A stretch of 64,000 nt of DNA from Erigeron canadensis (Eukaryota; Streptophyta; Magnoliopsida; Asterales; Asteraceae), in NCBI RefSeq assembly GCF_010389155.1, contig NC_057766.1, positions 32,187,516-32,251,515 of the forward strand, read 5' to 3'. This document shows positions 22,573 through 34,023 of this stretch, piece by piece. The translations under genes and the position numbers were made by a program. Numbering within the stretch: the first letter of the stretch is position 1; the number at the start of each line of letters is the position of its first letter. The notes under the pieces are model-generated. The model did no database searches. It was not told the DNA's origin and worked only from the letters and a program-made list of their open reading frames with translations.

Positions 22573-22769
22573 AAAGAAGTGTTAGATGTTAATAGTTCGA
22601 ATTTCAACAATGATATTCAAGATTCAATCCTGGGTATGCAAGCCAACATCACATCCGTCAATTTTCTCAGAGAAGACTCTAGTTGGCCACTTAATCTGAG
22701 ACCATGTGGCTAAACATAACAATTATATATTGTACCAAATCAATGTTACTCCATTTGAAATTCCCCTAA

Positions 22770-23260
22770 GTATGTATAGTTATGTTGCAAGTGCGAGTAC
22801 CATTCCATCCACTTAGGCGAGAGATCAAGCTCGTAGGGAGCTTCAGGTAGACCCGGGCTTCAAAGACAAGGTCCATGAAGATTAGCGGTGACGTCCCAGG
22901 GTCAAGATCCGGAAGGATCTGCACCACAGTAATGAACTCCGGACAAGTCCGAACCGTAGGCTCCAGACCCGAACAGACCAACGATAACACCGCAGGGTTA
23001 TGGCCCGGAAGGATCGATGCCGAATCAAAGCCCACTCAGGATCGTGATGGCTCCTCAAGGTCAAAACACTGGCAGACCAACCACGAGCCTGGCAGACCAA
23101 GGCCCGAACAGACCCGTGCTAACACCACCTCGGAACTGAAACGGATTCGCACTTACACCTCTTCAAAGTCAGGACTTGGAGCAGAATAGACCAGGTTTTA
23201 TCTCTTCGAGTCAGAGGACACCACAGGCTCCTGGAAACACTAATAGGACGTCAACATCAG
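22770..23260. other. GC-richer island of unknown origin
   Basis: About 490 bp that is clearly richer in G and C than its surroundings. GGAAGGATC, GAACAGACC and CAGACCAA each recur, and open frames run in both directions (104 codons plus, 89 and 72 minus). No family is recognised. It could be a fragment of a retrotransposon internal region or captured DNA. Confidence 0.4.
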
Positions 23261-23600
23261 CAGATAACGAAATAAATGATGCATACGTGCAAGCTAATTA
23301 TAACGCCCTAAGCATGATGGTGTTTTTATTTCTACTTTTAAATTTATAACGTTGTACAAGTAATTATCTTAAAACACACATACTAACGGGCAGAGAACAC
23401 GGTCAGTGTAGTATAGTCTAGTGATAAGTTACAGGATCGTTCCCATGGACGATTGCACTACCTAATTTAGTAATATATGTAATTCTAATTGTTTGGGGGT
23501 TTGTCACGATTTTCTAAATAAACTAATACTGAAAAGTAGATATCTAGTATTACCGGGGCAAGCCATTTATGAAGAAACAACGTAAAATAATGAAAAACCT
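23261..23600. other. Non-coding DNA, nothing recognised
   Basis: AT-rich; no open frame, repeat end or RNA gene that I can support. Confidence 0.5.
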
Positions 23601-24869
23601 AATAGCAATTATTAAATTAAAATACTTGTTTGGCAATATTAGATTTGTATACATTTAAGTCATAAAAGGTTATAATTTTGAAGATATACGGTTCTAAGTG
23701 TTATATTCTGCAAATTATAGTATAATAATCATAAGTTCGTCACTGTCATTAGCCGAGACATATTGATGAAATTATTTATTGTAGTCATTCCACAAGGCAC
23801 ATGTTATAATAAAAACTATATTGTTGAATATTTTAAAACCAATTATGCTCATAATGTGATATAGTATTATGAAAGATAATTAAGAATTAAAATATAAACT
23901 TACTTGTGATCCTGTACGTGACATTAAGTATATGTATTTGATCATGATGCGGGCCCATAACACACATAGGGTTTTTTTCAATCACCTGTCCTATGATAAT
24001 TAGATAACAATTAAGATTATTTCGATATTCTTTTATAACAATTAGGACTCTTGATTTGATTGACAACTGTAACTTTAAACATTATTACGCAAAACTAATA
24101 GATAAAAAAGGGAGAATGTTATGTACCTTTTTTGTTTGAGAGATAAAATGAATGTTGAATGAAATCCATATTAATTTGGATTTAGTATTCAAGTAAGTGA
24201 ATAACCCTCTGTTGTAAATCATTATTTGTTCTGTGATCGTCCCATATTTTGTAATTCTTATTGTGTTTAGGATAATGATGTTATATATCGTCATATGTTA
24301 TTATGTTTGAGACATGTATCTAGAGTTTAAATTTGTGTTTATATTAAACATTAAACTAAATATTAATGATGTTATATATCGTCATCTGTTATTATGTTTG
24401 AGACATGCATGTATCTAGAGTTTAAATTTGTGTTTATATTAAACATTAAACTAAATATTAATATTTATAATTTATAAAAATCTAATTTAATATTTGTTAA
24501 TAAGTTATTAGGTTTTGAAATAAATTTTTGTAGACAATATTTCATATGTTGAAAACTTTTTTAATTAGTTAAATAATTATAAATTTTAAAAAAATTCTCT
24601 CAAGTTGATGGCTAAAAAAAATATAAAGTAAATATTTAGGGTCAAAAAGTGTAAATTATTGATGAAAAACAAAAAACTGTAAATTAATGAGACTTTTTCT
24701 ACAAATTAATATAAATTCTAATATAATAATATATTTGGATAATGATTAGTGGGATATTTAATTTGTAGTTAATTTAAATGATGACATAAGCGATTCTCAA
24801 TTTGATGAAATTAAGCGATTTGATTGGTTAATAAGTCATTAGTTCAACTGTCTTATAGTATATAGTAGA
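23600..24869 (-). mobile_element. Family-2 Helitron copy, left end uncertain
   Basis: The interior (ACATTTAAGTCATAAAAGG, TATACGGTTCTAAGTGTTAT, CCGAGACATATTGATGAAAT) matches the family-2 elements at 24870-25752 and 56013-56967. Its minus-strand 5' end TCTACTATATACTATAAGAC abuts the next copy, giving a head-to-tail pair. It contains the 91-bp tandem duplication at 24273. The 3' end toward 23600 is not clear. Confidence 0.55.
24273..24460 (+). repeat. Tandem duplication, 91-bp unit, two copies
   Basis: The unit from TAATGATGTTATATATCGTC to CATTAAACTAAATAT occurs at 24273 and again at 24364 with one substitution and a small CATG insertion. It appears recent. Confidence 0.85.
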
Positions 24870-25752
24870 TTTTAGACCCGTGTCCAACACTAGACGCGGG
24901 GTCTACGACATTATTAATATTAGATATGAATACATTTAATTCATAAAAGCTTATAATTCTAAAGATATACAGTTCTAAATGTTATATTTTGCAAGTTGTA
25001 ATACAATATATGTTCGTCAATGTCATTATAACCCGAGACATATTGATGAAACTGTTTGTCGTATTCATTTCACAATGCACATGCCATAATAATTTGTCTG
25101 TTATAAAAACCAGTTGTACTGATCATATCGTGATATTATTATGAAAAATAGTTAAAAATTAAAATATAAATATACTCGTGATCCTGTCCTTGAGATTCAT
25201 GTATATTTATTTGATCATGATACGGGCCCTTAACACAAATAGGTTTATTCTCAATCAGCTATCCTATGATAGTTATTGATGGCTAAATATAAAATATAAA
25301 TCAAGTATTCAGGGTTAAAAAGTGAATTATTGATGAAAAATAATAGATAAACGGGAGTCAATTTGATGAAATTGAGTTATTTAATTGGTTAATAAGTTAT
25401 TAGGTTTTAAAATAATTTTTTGTAGAAAATATTTTATTTGTTGAAGTTGTTTAATGTAAATTTTAAACAATTTATATATCAAGTTGATGGCTACAAATAA
25501 CTATAAATTAAGTATTCAGAGCTAAAAAGTGTAAATTATTGATGGAAAACAAAAAAGTGTAAATTAATGAGACTTTTTTTACAAATTAATATAAATACTA
25601 ATATAATAATATATTTGGATAATGATTATTAGGATTTTCAATTTATAGTTTATCTAAATGATGACATAAGCGATAGTCAATTTGACGAAATTGAAAGATT
25701 TGATTGGTTAATAAGTCATTAGTTCAACTGTCTTATAGTATATATTAAGATT
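24870..25752 (-). mobile_element. Family-2 Helitron copy (about 880 bp)
   Basis: On the minus strand it starts TCTTAATATATACTATAAG (25752 inward) and ends with the hairpin-bearing GTGTTGGACACGGGTCTAAAA at about 24870. The terminal CTAG has decayed to CTAC. Same interior as 8255-9134 and 56013-56967. Confidence 0.6.
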
Positions 25753-27064
25753 AAGATATTAAATAAAGCAACTAGCAAGATACTTCATAAATAAACCATT
25801 GATTAGTATTCATTACATATATGGTTGTATGATTTAGACATTATTTAAAAAATAAGTTCATTGATTAGTATTAAAATATATTCATTTGTGATGTTACAGT
25901 CTTTAATAAGTATGTTTACATATAAAATTTCATATAGTCTGAATTTTAAAAAGATGCATTATTTATTTTTAATAAATTTTTACGACAACAATTATTCACA
26001 ATGATTGATTAATATTAAAATATATTAATTTGTGATGTTACTGTCTTTAATAAGTATGTTTACATATAAAATTTCATATAGTCTGAATTTAAAAAAGATG
26101 CATTATTTGTTTTTAATAGATTTTTACGACAATAGTTATTCACCATGCAACGTATGGGTCTAATATAGTAAATAGATAAACAATGATATGTAATTTATAT
26201 ATATATTATTGGTAAAGTTATAAATACTCATTCACAAATAAATAAAATAATTATAACTATATATGCATTTTAATTTTATTTTTACTAATTCAAATATTCT
26301 GATTTAATTTACATTATTATGATATAACTTACATAAGATTCTAAGTTTGACTTTTTATTATGTAGTAATTTGAATGTAACCATACTTTTAATTACAGGAT
26401 ATATATGTTATATTTTCATTCAATTTAATCAAATTTTGTAATAATAATCAAACATATTTACATTCTTCACAATTAACACAATAATACAAATAAGAACAGA
26501 ATATTGAAATTTATTTTTTGTTTTTTGATTTTTTCATATAAGTTAAAATAATATTATTTGAAATTGCTAAATCAACATATTTAGAAGCTAAGACAATATT
26601 CAGTTTTTATATTTAGGGCATTTTATTTTTAATTAGTTTTAGTTATCTAATAGGTACATTAAATATTAAGTAAACCTTATTATTTAATAACTTATATATT
26701 AAAAAACTAAATTGAACCATAACTTAATTTATACATATCTAGGTCATATGCTACATAATTAAAGAAATTATGCTTATAGCAAGTCAATTGCACATAACCA
26801 ACAACGATAATTCGATGCACGCGTAACACACAAGTAAACAAATTATGAGTTATTTGTGAAAAACAACAAACCTGAATGTTTTTTAGTTATCCGAATCAAT
26901 TGACATTGTAATGAAAAAACCTCGATTAATACGGACATACTCATGGTAAGCTTAACCAAAATTTTGCACTCGAATATATATTAACGTCTATTTTGCACTT
27001 GAATAATTCATCGTGCTTTAAGTGAAATAAGATATAAACGTGCAACGCACGGGGCATATTCTAG
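25753..27064 (+). other. Non-coding AT-rich DNA with Helitron 3' ends
   Basis: A 144-bp unit is tandemly duplicated at 25863-26006 and 26007-26146. A decayed Helitron-like end GCAACGTATGGGTCTAATATAG lies at about 26147-26169, and a good one at 27036-27064: hairpin CGTGCAACGCACG, then CTAG before T. No gene is present. Confidence 0.55.
27036..27064 (+). mobile_element. Helitron 3' terminus, family 4
   Basis: CGTGC-AA-CGCACG-type hairpin, then GGGGCATATT and CTAG|T. The same terminus is at 58512-58537, and about 185 bp inward both share TAATGAAAAAACCTCGAT. The 5' end of this element was not found. Confidence 0.6.
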
Positions 27065-27089
27065 TATGTAATATAAATTTGTAATATAT

Positions 27090-27285
27090 GTGAATGGGGG
27101 GACGAGTTTCGGGTATACGGATTTTCATCTAAAACGAGAGCAAAACCTGAACCCGCAATAAAACAGAAATCCGTCCCCATACCCGGGCACCCGGCCCTAA
27201 ACCTGCAATCCCGGATCCAAACTCGGCCCAAAAATGCCGAGTTTTGGGTTTCCGATTTTCTTGCCATCTCTAGAATTGAATGAGT
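27090..27285. mobile_element. Truncated hAT-like MITE remnant
   Basis: A GC-richer block with CGAGTTTCGGGTATACGG on the left and GAGTTTTGGGTTTCCGATTT then TTGCCATCTCTAG on the right, the style of hAT MITEs ending in TAGAGATGGCAA. Only the right end looks complete. Confidence 0.4.
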
Positions 27286-27589
27286 ATTACTATCTTGCAA
27301 GGCCATTTCCTTGACCAGAGTACCCAACTCAGTGGTCTACCAAAAGCCATGAATTATGACTCATTGATCCCATCAAGGCTGCTTTTATTGTATAGTATGT
27401 TGGCTTATATTTGGTGATACAATCATAGAATCATATACAATTATGAGCAAAGCTTCTAAAACATTGGAAGTTGAGTCGAGGATACACCTCTTGTTATCTG
27501 AGAAAACATAAAAATAGGAACTCCTTAGTCCCATGTGCTTAAGGCACCCGCATAACCCCCGTGTTGAGATAACGTCAAGGAAAACTACC

Positions 27590-27685
27590 AAATTAGTCCC
27601 CCTTGTGGGGATCGAACTTGCGCCCTGTGAGACCGGTCGAAAAATTTGGTGACACAGTGGCTAATGTGCCAAAGCACAAAACAAA
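27590..27685 (-). mobile_element. Degenerate tRNA-derived SINE fragment
   Basis: On the minus strand an AGTTCGATCCC B box lies about 35 bases after a worn A box (TGGCACATTAG). The ends are unclear. It is not a tRNA gene because no cloverleaf forms. Confidence 0.35.
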
Positions 27686-27859
27686 AAAACGCAATCAAAT
27701 CATAGTTTTTCAAAACAATTATTAAAAAAAAACCCATATTTTCACACTTCAATAAGAAATTAGAACACATTTTTCTATTCACTTTCCATTTTTGCAAATT
27801 TTATAAATCTCAGATTATATTAACCTTTCCATACAATCAAGTAAATTGTCAATACTTAT

Positions 27860-28245
27860 AATTCTACCTTGTTAATACGCCATGAAATGGCAGCTAATTC
27901 GTCAAACCATTTTGCGTGGCACCATAACAAATTAGTTGTAAACGAACAAGCCTTTGGTTATTGAAGTAGAGCCTAAGCCCACAAGTACCTCCCGTTCTAA
28001 ATGTAAGTAGAGCCAAGGAAGCAAACGTGTGATGTGCATTAAGAGTGGTGTCTCATGGTCCCCAAATATGAAATCACATGAGGGTATAGTAAGCCTTGAG
28101 AGAACCTCACTGGAGATACCATGGCTCACGGTTGACATGAGTCCTTTGAGCACTAGAGCCTGCACACCTTCAAAAACTGGAACCTTCCCAGTTCCCACCA
28201 TCATAACAATGCGAGTCCATCCACTGAAAGTCGTGGTCAACGGCC
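27860..28245 (-). pseudogene. Fragment of a FURRY/MOR2-like (cell morphogenesis, ARM-repeat) gene
   Basis: The minus-strand frame 27932-28180 reads KVPVFEGVQALVLKGLMSTV, then SHGISSEVLSRLTIPSCDFI, then FGDHETPLLMHITRLLPWLY. From memory this matches a conserved block near the C-terminal half of the very large plant FURRY homologue (MOR2/SPIKE-type cell polarity protein). A second frame continues the same protein as PKACSFTTNLLWCHAKWFDE followed by LAAISWR (about 27860-27960), and a third supplies DHDFQWMDSHCYDGG upstream (28190-28245). At least two frameshifts separate them and nothing else of the gene is nearby. It is a gene fragment, perhaps captured by a neighbouring Helitron or left by an old duplication. 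The family call rests on recall, not a search. Confidence 0.65.
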
Positions 28246-29036
28246 CTGTAATCAAGCTGGTTCATATCTGATGTATGTAAGAAACATCCAGGCATTACAC
28301 TCTTTTTCATACATCAGCCCGTTTGCATATGTAATTATAATAAATTTCAGGAATGTAGTCTATACGAGTGGTCTCACCTTTGTATGGTGAGTTGGAGGTT
28401 ATTCGAAACACGCCGTTCAAAAAAAAAACTACAAATAAGTAACGACATATAAGACATTTTTGAAACATCTAGACGCAAGCACCAAATATACGGACCATGG
28501 CCAACACTAATAATCTACCCCCTAGCTCGTATTCCTATGATTGGTAACCTACATTATTTTCTAGGGAATTAAATTGGAAAAAGATAAACATCAATTACCC
28601 ACGGAGTGAGAATTTTCAAAATACCCTTAGTTGACATATCAACTATGCAAGGGAAAGGAAGATCATCAGGAACTCGAAAGTTAATAACATTGATCTAAAA
28701 ATTCTTGAAAGAATGAAAAAGCCACATGATAAATAAACAGTCTGCTTTAAAGAACCATCACACTCAATTTACTGAAATCCAACAAACACATGATACTAGA
28801 AAATATTTGAAGATAGATTTGTAGTACTAAAGAAGAAGCAAAAAGGACATACACCAATTCCCTGTTATCATTGACCGCTTCAACAGCTCAAAGTCTGGGA
28901 CTCCGCCCTTTGATTAACTGAGAAACAAGAGCAAGAATTGGTATGGGTTAATAACTCATACTGAATAAATATGAAGCTGTTAAAATTGTTATAAAATACA
29001 ACTTATTTAAAGAAAGGAATAGGACATAACAAAATG

Positions 29037-29115
29037 ACCAGAGCCCACCTTATTAGTGCATTCTTCTTTGCCATGCCAGCCGCTTTCTCTTCCACTGAAA
29101 TAATCAGACGGTTAG
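29037..29115 (-). pseudogene. Detached C-terminal end of F-box gene copy B
   Basis: The minus strand encodes ISVEEKAAGMAKKNALIRWA then LVILLCPIPFF and a stop, matching the last residues of the copy A protein (ISVEEKAAGMANTNALIRWA). It was separated from the rest of its gene by the 2,666-bp LTR insertion. The frame across the empty site is intact, so before insertion the gene was whole. Confidence 0.88.
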
Positions 29116-31781
29116 TGTCACACCCCACCTTAGACGGAATCGTAGGATATGACTAAAAGATATAGCAATGGCACATGGACTTTATAATAGAGTCATACTA
29201 AATGAAATTCAAATAAATGTAAATTCCATAAACGGAAAGTCTAGGCAACACGCCTCAAATAGCAAAGAAGTAATAATTGCAAATAGCGTTCAATGTTTCA
29301 CATGCAATCTAGGAGTCCATGAAGGATCTCTTTATTGGTCTTCCTAAAGTCCATAAGCTCAATCTTCTTAAACATTGTTATTACCTGAAAATGAATGCTC
29401 GAAAATGTCAACATAATGTTGGTGAGTTCATAGGTTTAAAGGAATACAAATGAGTTTGCTGTGCATGATATATCAGGTTTTGGACAATAGCGTAAATATA
29501 AACATGTAGTAGCATACTAAATAATGATCAAAGCCATCATAGTTATCCAACAACAAAATCCTCATCACTCCTGCCAACAACTCAATCATGCTTTAAATAC
29601 CAACAACTACCAGCTGGAGTATAAAGTTGGTCGATAGTTTTCCAATAGTCTTCAATAGATATCAAAAGACATCTATTGCATCAAAGAAATCAATACAAGC
29701 AAGCTAGCATACACATTTCATAATTACACGTATTTGTCCATGAAAACAAACAAGTTTTTGACACAGCTAGTAAAGAAATGAAAAGTGTTTTGAGCATCAT
29801 TTTCCCCCAAAGAAATAATATAAAAAGGGGCCACGAAACTCACCTCAACAAGCAAGTAGTTATGCAAATCCAACAAGGTCGCTAGAATCTACACAACATA
29901 TAAATATGAACAAGTTACAATTATGGACATGGTCAAGAACCGTCCATTGTAACCGTATTTGATGAAATACACATATGGCTATTTTCAAAATATTCACAAC
30001 TGATTTGTCATATATTATTAAGTTACAAGTCACATAACTTAATATATAATATTTGTTTTACTGATTTAAGATTAAATTCTACAAGTTCATATTAACTGAA
30101 ATTTTTGGTAACTTTATCTATTTTTTATTAGGATGAAACGAATGATTCAAGATTCCAAATCTTAACTACTGTTACCTTAGAGTGTTATATACTTACATGA
30201 ATTTTTACATAATTTATTTGGCACGTTAACTATTTTTAAAATTCAATGATTACAGACTAGTCAGAAAAATCACTGTTCGCACACAGAAAAGTTTTATAAA
30301 GTTAAGGGCCTTCGAAGATTCAAAAAAATCCAATTTTTTTACTGTACAATATTAACATCTCAAAAAAATTTCTGGAGAAAAATAATTGTCCAGTTCATAA
30401 AATCGACCAAGATATGACTATTTGAAGTCGACCAAAATCTGTTCGGAAAACTCAGCTTTGCGCAGTTTTGTTATAAAATTCGTTTGACAACCTTAAACTT
30501 CATATTTTGACACGAAACCACTTCCACCAGAAAGTAGACTTCCTGAACTTAATTTTAGACACCAAAACGTGACTTAACCATCTCCCATGACCAAGATACG
30601 ACCTTTCAAAGTTAACAAAACGAATCTGTCCAGATTCTGAAATAACCCAAACTTACTGTTTTAAAGACTACTACAACTAATATTATATATAAACTTTCAA
30701 ATCTCTCCAACACCTAATTAAATCTGTTATTATGATTTTCATGCCTTCGTAATTGGATTTCTTTTATTACATTAATTATTATACTTCATTAAATACTTAA
30801 ACTTTTAACATTAATATGATTTATACAAGCTTTTGATTTAACCAAAAAAAAAAAAAAAACCCTTTCATTCATTATTATAAATTTGCCATAATATATATTC
30901 ATCAAATAGGTTACTTATAAATAAAAATTAATAAATAAAAAAAAGATATGCTTATATATATATATATATATATATTAATAATTAAAAAGACTAATATATA
31001 TGAAAAGAGAAGACAAGTGATTTTACCCCAAGATTGATGATCTTCTTCTTAGATACCTTGAAAGAAGAATAGAATATAATCTTTAAGAATTTTATTATTA
31101 ATTGTAATTTAAATCAAGATTCAATAGAATTATAATTAAACTTACCAAGTTTGCTTTGACAATGAGATGATTAATATAATAAAAATATATATTTTAGGTT
31201 GTGATGTTTGTTTGTTGATCGACAAAAGAAAATCAAGAAGGGTTTTGGTTTGTTTTTTTTTTTTTATTATTTAGGGTATACTTATTATATATATATATAT
31301 ATATGGAGATAAGTGTTTTAGTTAGTTTATGATTAGACTTAATGTATCATAAGAATTCTAATGGAATTAAAATTCCTTGCTCACCATTAGTTTATGATAT
31401 GACTAAAATTTTTTACTAAACATATGATATTTTACTATTACTATTACCATCTTACTACTTATATTAATTATATATTACTTTTATAATTATTGATTTCGTT
31501 CACCACTAAATAGCGTATACTAATTTATCAATGTCTAGAAATAAATATGACTAACAACTACAAGTCTAGAAATTACGGGGATAGTTATAGTCATCTACGT
31601 TTAGGAAGATCAAATATCTCAATCCTAAACTATTGAATATCAAGTAATAGAAATCCCATATTGGAAATGATCACCACATTTCTATGCTTGTTATACTATA
31701 TAGGCATATTGACTAGTCAAGAAATTTGGAATGTAAGTTAGAGACTATAATAAATTACCAGTTTTGGTGACAGATGTCACA
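29116..31781 (-). mobile_element. Solo LTR (2,666 bp), gypsy-like, inserted in F-box gene copy B
   Basis: It begins TGTCACACCCCACC and ends GATGTCACA (TG...CA) between two copies of GTTAG (29111-29115 and 31782-31786). Copy A has the empty site (ATTAGAGCCGG, 16941-16951). No internal coding domain and no second LTR copy were found inside, so it is taken as a solo LTR. Length and the GGTGGGGTGTGACA end on the minus strand suggest a Tekay-type chromovirus; that class and the strand are inferred. TA microsatellites lie inside. Confidence 0.8.
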
Positions 31782-32780
31782 GTTAGAGCCGGACTTAGAA
31801 CTAGAATCCATTTTAACATTATGGGGAGATATAAGACTAGGCACAAATATAGGGGCCCCAAGATACTCCCCAGAGATGGATAAGTGTGGTGTGTCATCAT
31901 AAGAGTAATCATCTTTGTTCATGTGGTATGCAACACCATGATTCATCACATGATTAAGTGGCAACTCTACCCACGACTGTTTTCCGCTCTTATAGCTTCG
32001 CAACACCCATATCTTGGTGGGGGTGGGCGGTAACACAGCGTCAAGTTCATAAATGCATAGACATTCTTCCAAGACCCCTAGGGTGTAAGAACAACCATAT
32101 TCATATGAAGGATGGTTGTCAGGGTCTGGTTGTTGGGTTACTGTAAATTCCTCGCGAGATAAATTTAAAGAAAGAATGATATTCTCCTTACTTTGCAAAT
32201 TCAACATAAACCAGTGAAGTGCCCCATCACATAAGAGACCAGATACCCTATTCCAATTGGTATCTATAAGTTCAATTTCTTGGACAAATTTCCAAAGACA
32301 GGTTTTTAATGAAAAAACATAAAAACGTGTACTCATCTTCGTCTCAAGGCCTAGCACAATCTTGTAGTCATTGTTGGAAGAATCGTAACCAAAGCCCCAA
32401 ATCAAATCCCACCTGTGGGTGCTTTTAGGAAGCGGTTCGGGTGGGGGTTCAAGTATTTTCATGGTCTGTCTAGTGCAAGGATTGACCACCAAAAGTTCAA
32501 AATCCTTAGGACAGATGCATACAAGGCCATTGGCAGAACCAATGATAAAGAAACGATTAAAAGAAACCATCTGACCCTCTCTAATTAAACCATAAATGCT
32601 AATAATGATCCTTTTATCAGGATTGATGTTGTTGGAAGCATGTTGTTTTAGATGAGAATCAGCAAAATAAGGAGTGGAGATTAAAGAATACCATGACTTA
32701 CAAACGCTCTTGCATCTGATTACATCTTCCACATCAGATCGTATCAGGATTTGCTCCATTATATCATCAGCGGCCTCCAT
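31755..32780 (-). CDS. F-box/FBA protein, copy B, C-terminus replaced by LTR sequence
   Basis: 341 residues. Residues 1 to about 333 are collinear with the F-box protein at 16836-17942: F-box MEQILIRSDVEDVIRCKSVC, then GSANGLVCI, WGFGYDSSNNDYKIV, SGLLCDGALHWF and APIFVPSLISP. Differences concentrate at SIYGLIREGQMV and in the KMSTRFYVF to VQEIELID region. After SGSN the reading enters the solo LTR and ends with eight foreign residues (CDICHQNW), so the native tail is lost. The F-box and FBA core remain, so a shortened protein is possible if a poly(A) site in the LTR is used. Role as for the copy A protein: an SCF substrate adaptor of unknown target. Confidence 0.85.
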   Translation of the reverse strand: MEAADDIMEQILIRSDVEDVIRCKSVCKSWYSLISTPYFADSHLKQHASNNINPDKRIIISIYGLIREGQMVSFNRFFIIGSANGLVCICPKDFELLVVNPCTRQTMKILEPPPEPLPKSTHRWDLIWGFGYDSSNNDYKIVLGLETKMSTRFYVFSLKTCLWKFVQEIELIDTNWNRVSGLLCDGALHWFMLNLQSKENIILSLNLSREEFTVTQQPDPDNHPSYEYGCSYTLGVLEECLCIYELDAVLPPTPTKIWVLRSYKSGKQSWVELPLNHVMNHGVAYHMNKDDYSYDDTPHLSISGEYLGAPIFVPSLISPHNVKMDSSSKSGSNCDICHQNW

Positions 32781-32910
32781 TGGTTTCGCAGAAAATAGAA
32801 AAAAGAATTGGGACCCACCCTGGCTAAGTCGATCTCTGTCTCTCAGATTGGTAACATATGACGACAGGATTTAGCTCAAGTCTCAACTCTCAACCATGAC
32901 TTTATATTTA

Positions 32911-33294
32911 TCTATACTATCTATATAAACAAACTACCCCTTCAAAATTTAACACTTTACCTTTAAAATCTCTAATTTACCCTTTTAATTTATACTACCA
33001 TCAAACACTTCATCCCTGAAATTCCAAAACTACCCTTAAAAAAAAATCTTACGCGTGTCCTTCCCTTCCCTGAAGTTGCTCACATAGTATACCAAAATAA
33101 CACACATACGTTATTGAATTTAATAATCAATCAACATAAAAAAACATTCGCTCTAAAACAACGACGACGGTTTGCACTTTCAGCCGGACTAAGAAACACT
33201 TTAGTTGAATCATACATTCACGTAATAACATGGTACCGCTACTTAACCAACGTTTTTTCCAATGTCCCGCTGCATCGCGCGGGTACAAGGCTAG
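32911..33294 (+). mobile_element. Non-autonomous Helitron (384 bp) with empty site in copy A
   Basis: Begins TCTATACTATCTATATAAAC after A32910 and ends GGTACAAGGCTAG before T33295. The subterminal hairpin CCCGC/GCGGG lies about ten bases before CTAG. Copy A at 18067-18090 reads TATTTATCAGATAACTAGAAG without the element, showing clean insertion between A and T with no duplication. It lies upstream of the copy B F-box gene. Confidence 0.9.
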
Positions 33295-34023
33295 TCAAAT
33301 AACAAGAAGTCGTAGGTTATCCGTTAGTTAAAATAAAACAATGATCCATTGGGCCGAATCAGTTTATGCTGTATAGGTCAAGGTAGGTCTTTGTCAAGCC
33401 CAAATTTTCTTAATGAGATTTCATTGGGTCGAGTCATTCTTCTTTTTTTTTTCTTTTAATTATATATCACTAGACGGGTATTGGTAGCAGCAATGGATGA
33501 TGATGGTGCTGGCAACGGATGAGACTTAAATCTATTCATATTTAATGTTGATAATTTAGGACTAATGAGTCTTAAATCTTGAAGGACAACTAAGTTTTTT
33601 TTTATATGTATTTGTCATTTTTTCCTCCTTTTAGTATTTTATGATATTATTTAAAGGAAATACTTAATCAAATTTATTACTATTTAAAGATTATATAATG
33701 AATAAAGACTTTCAAGTGTTAATCTTAGTCGTGTCTTTCTTTAAGTTATTATCTAAAGTACCCGATTATGTCTGATGTATGTTATACTATATCATTAAAT
33801 CCATATTCACTTTTTTCGACCACCTTGAAGCCGGATGTTATGTACGATGAGATAGTGGCAAACCATTGTAGAGGTTGCAGATTCAGATGGTTAAATTGAA
33901 GTCATTGGATTATTAATCCTTGCTCGTGTTAACCATTTAACTCTTTGTAAGCCCGCTAGCTACTTTCAGTCTGTACTCCTTAATATAATTCATCTTGTCC
34001 ATAAATAAATTTCTTTAAGAAAA

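Larger units (their letters stand above)
28440..33850. repeat. Duplicated segment, copy B (F-box segment)
   Basis: Collinear with 15200-21372. Homology begins around the AAGACATTTTTGAAACATCT block and ends at TTATGTACGATGA. It has been expanded by a solo LTR (29116-31781) and a Helitron (32911-33294), both absent from copy A. Confidence 0.85.

Noticed and set aside
22766..23189. Overlapping open frames (104, 89 and 72 codons) in the GC-rich island
   Set aside because: Low stop-codon density follows from base composition; the frames on both strands overlap and none shows a known domain.
27590..27685. Possible tRNA gene on the minus strand
   Set aside because: Only a B-box-like sequence is good; no acceptor stem or anticodon arm can be formed. 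A SINE fragment is the better reading.
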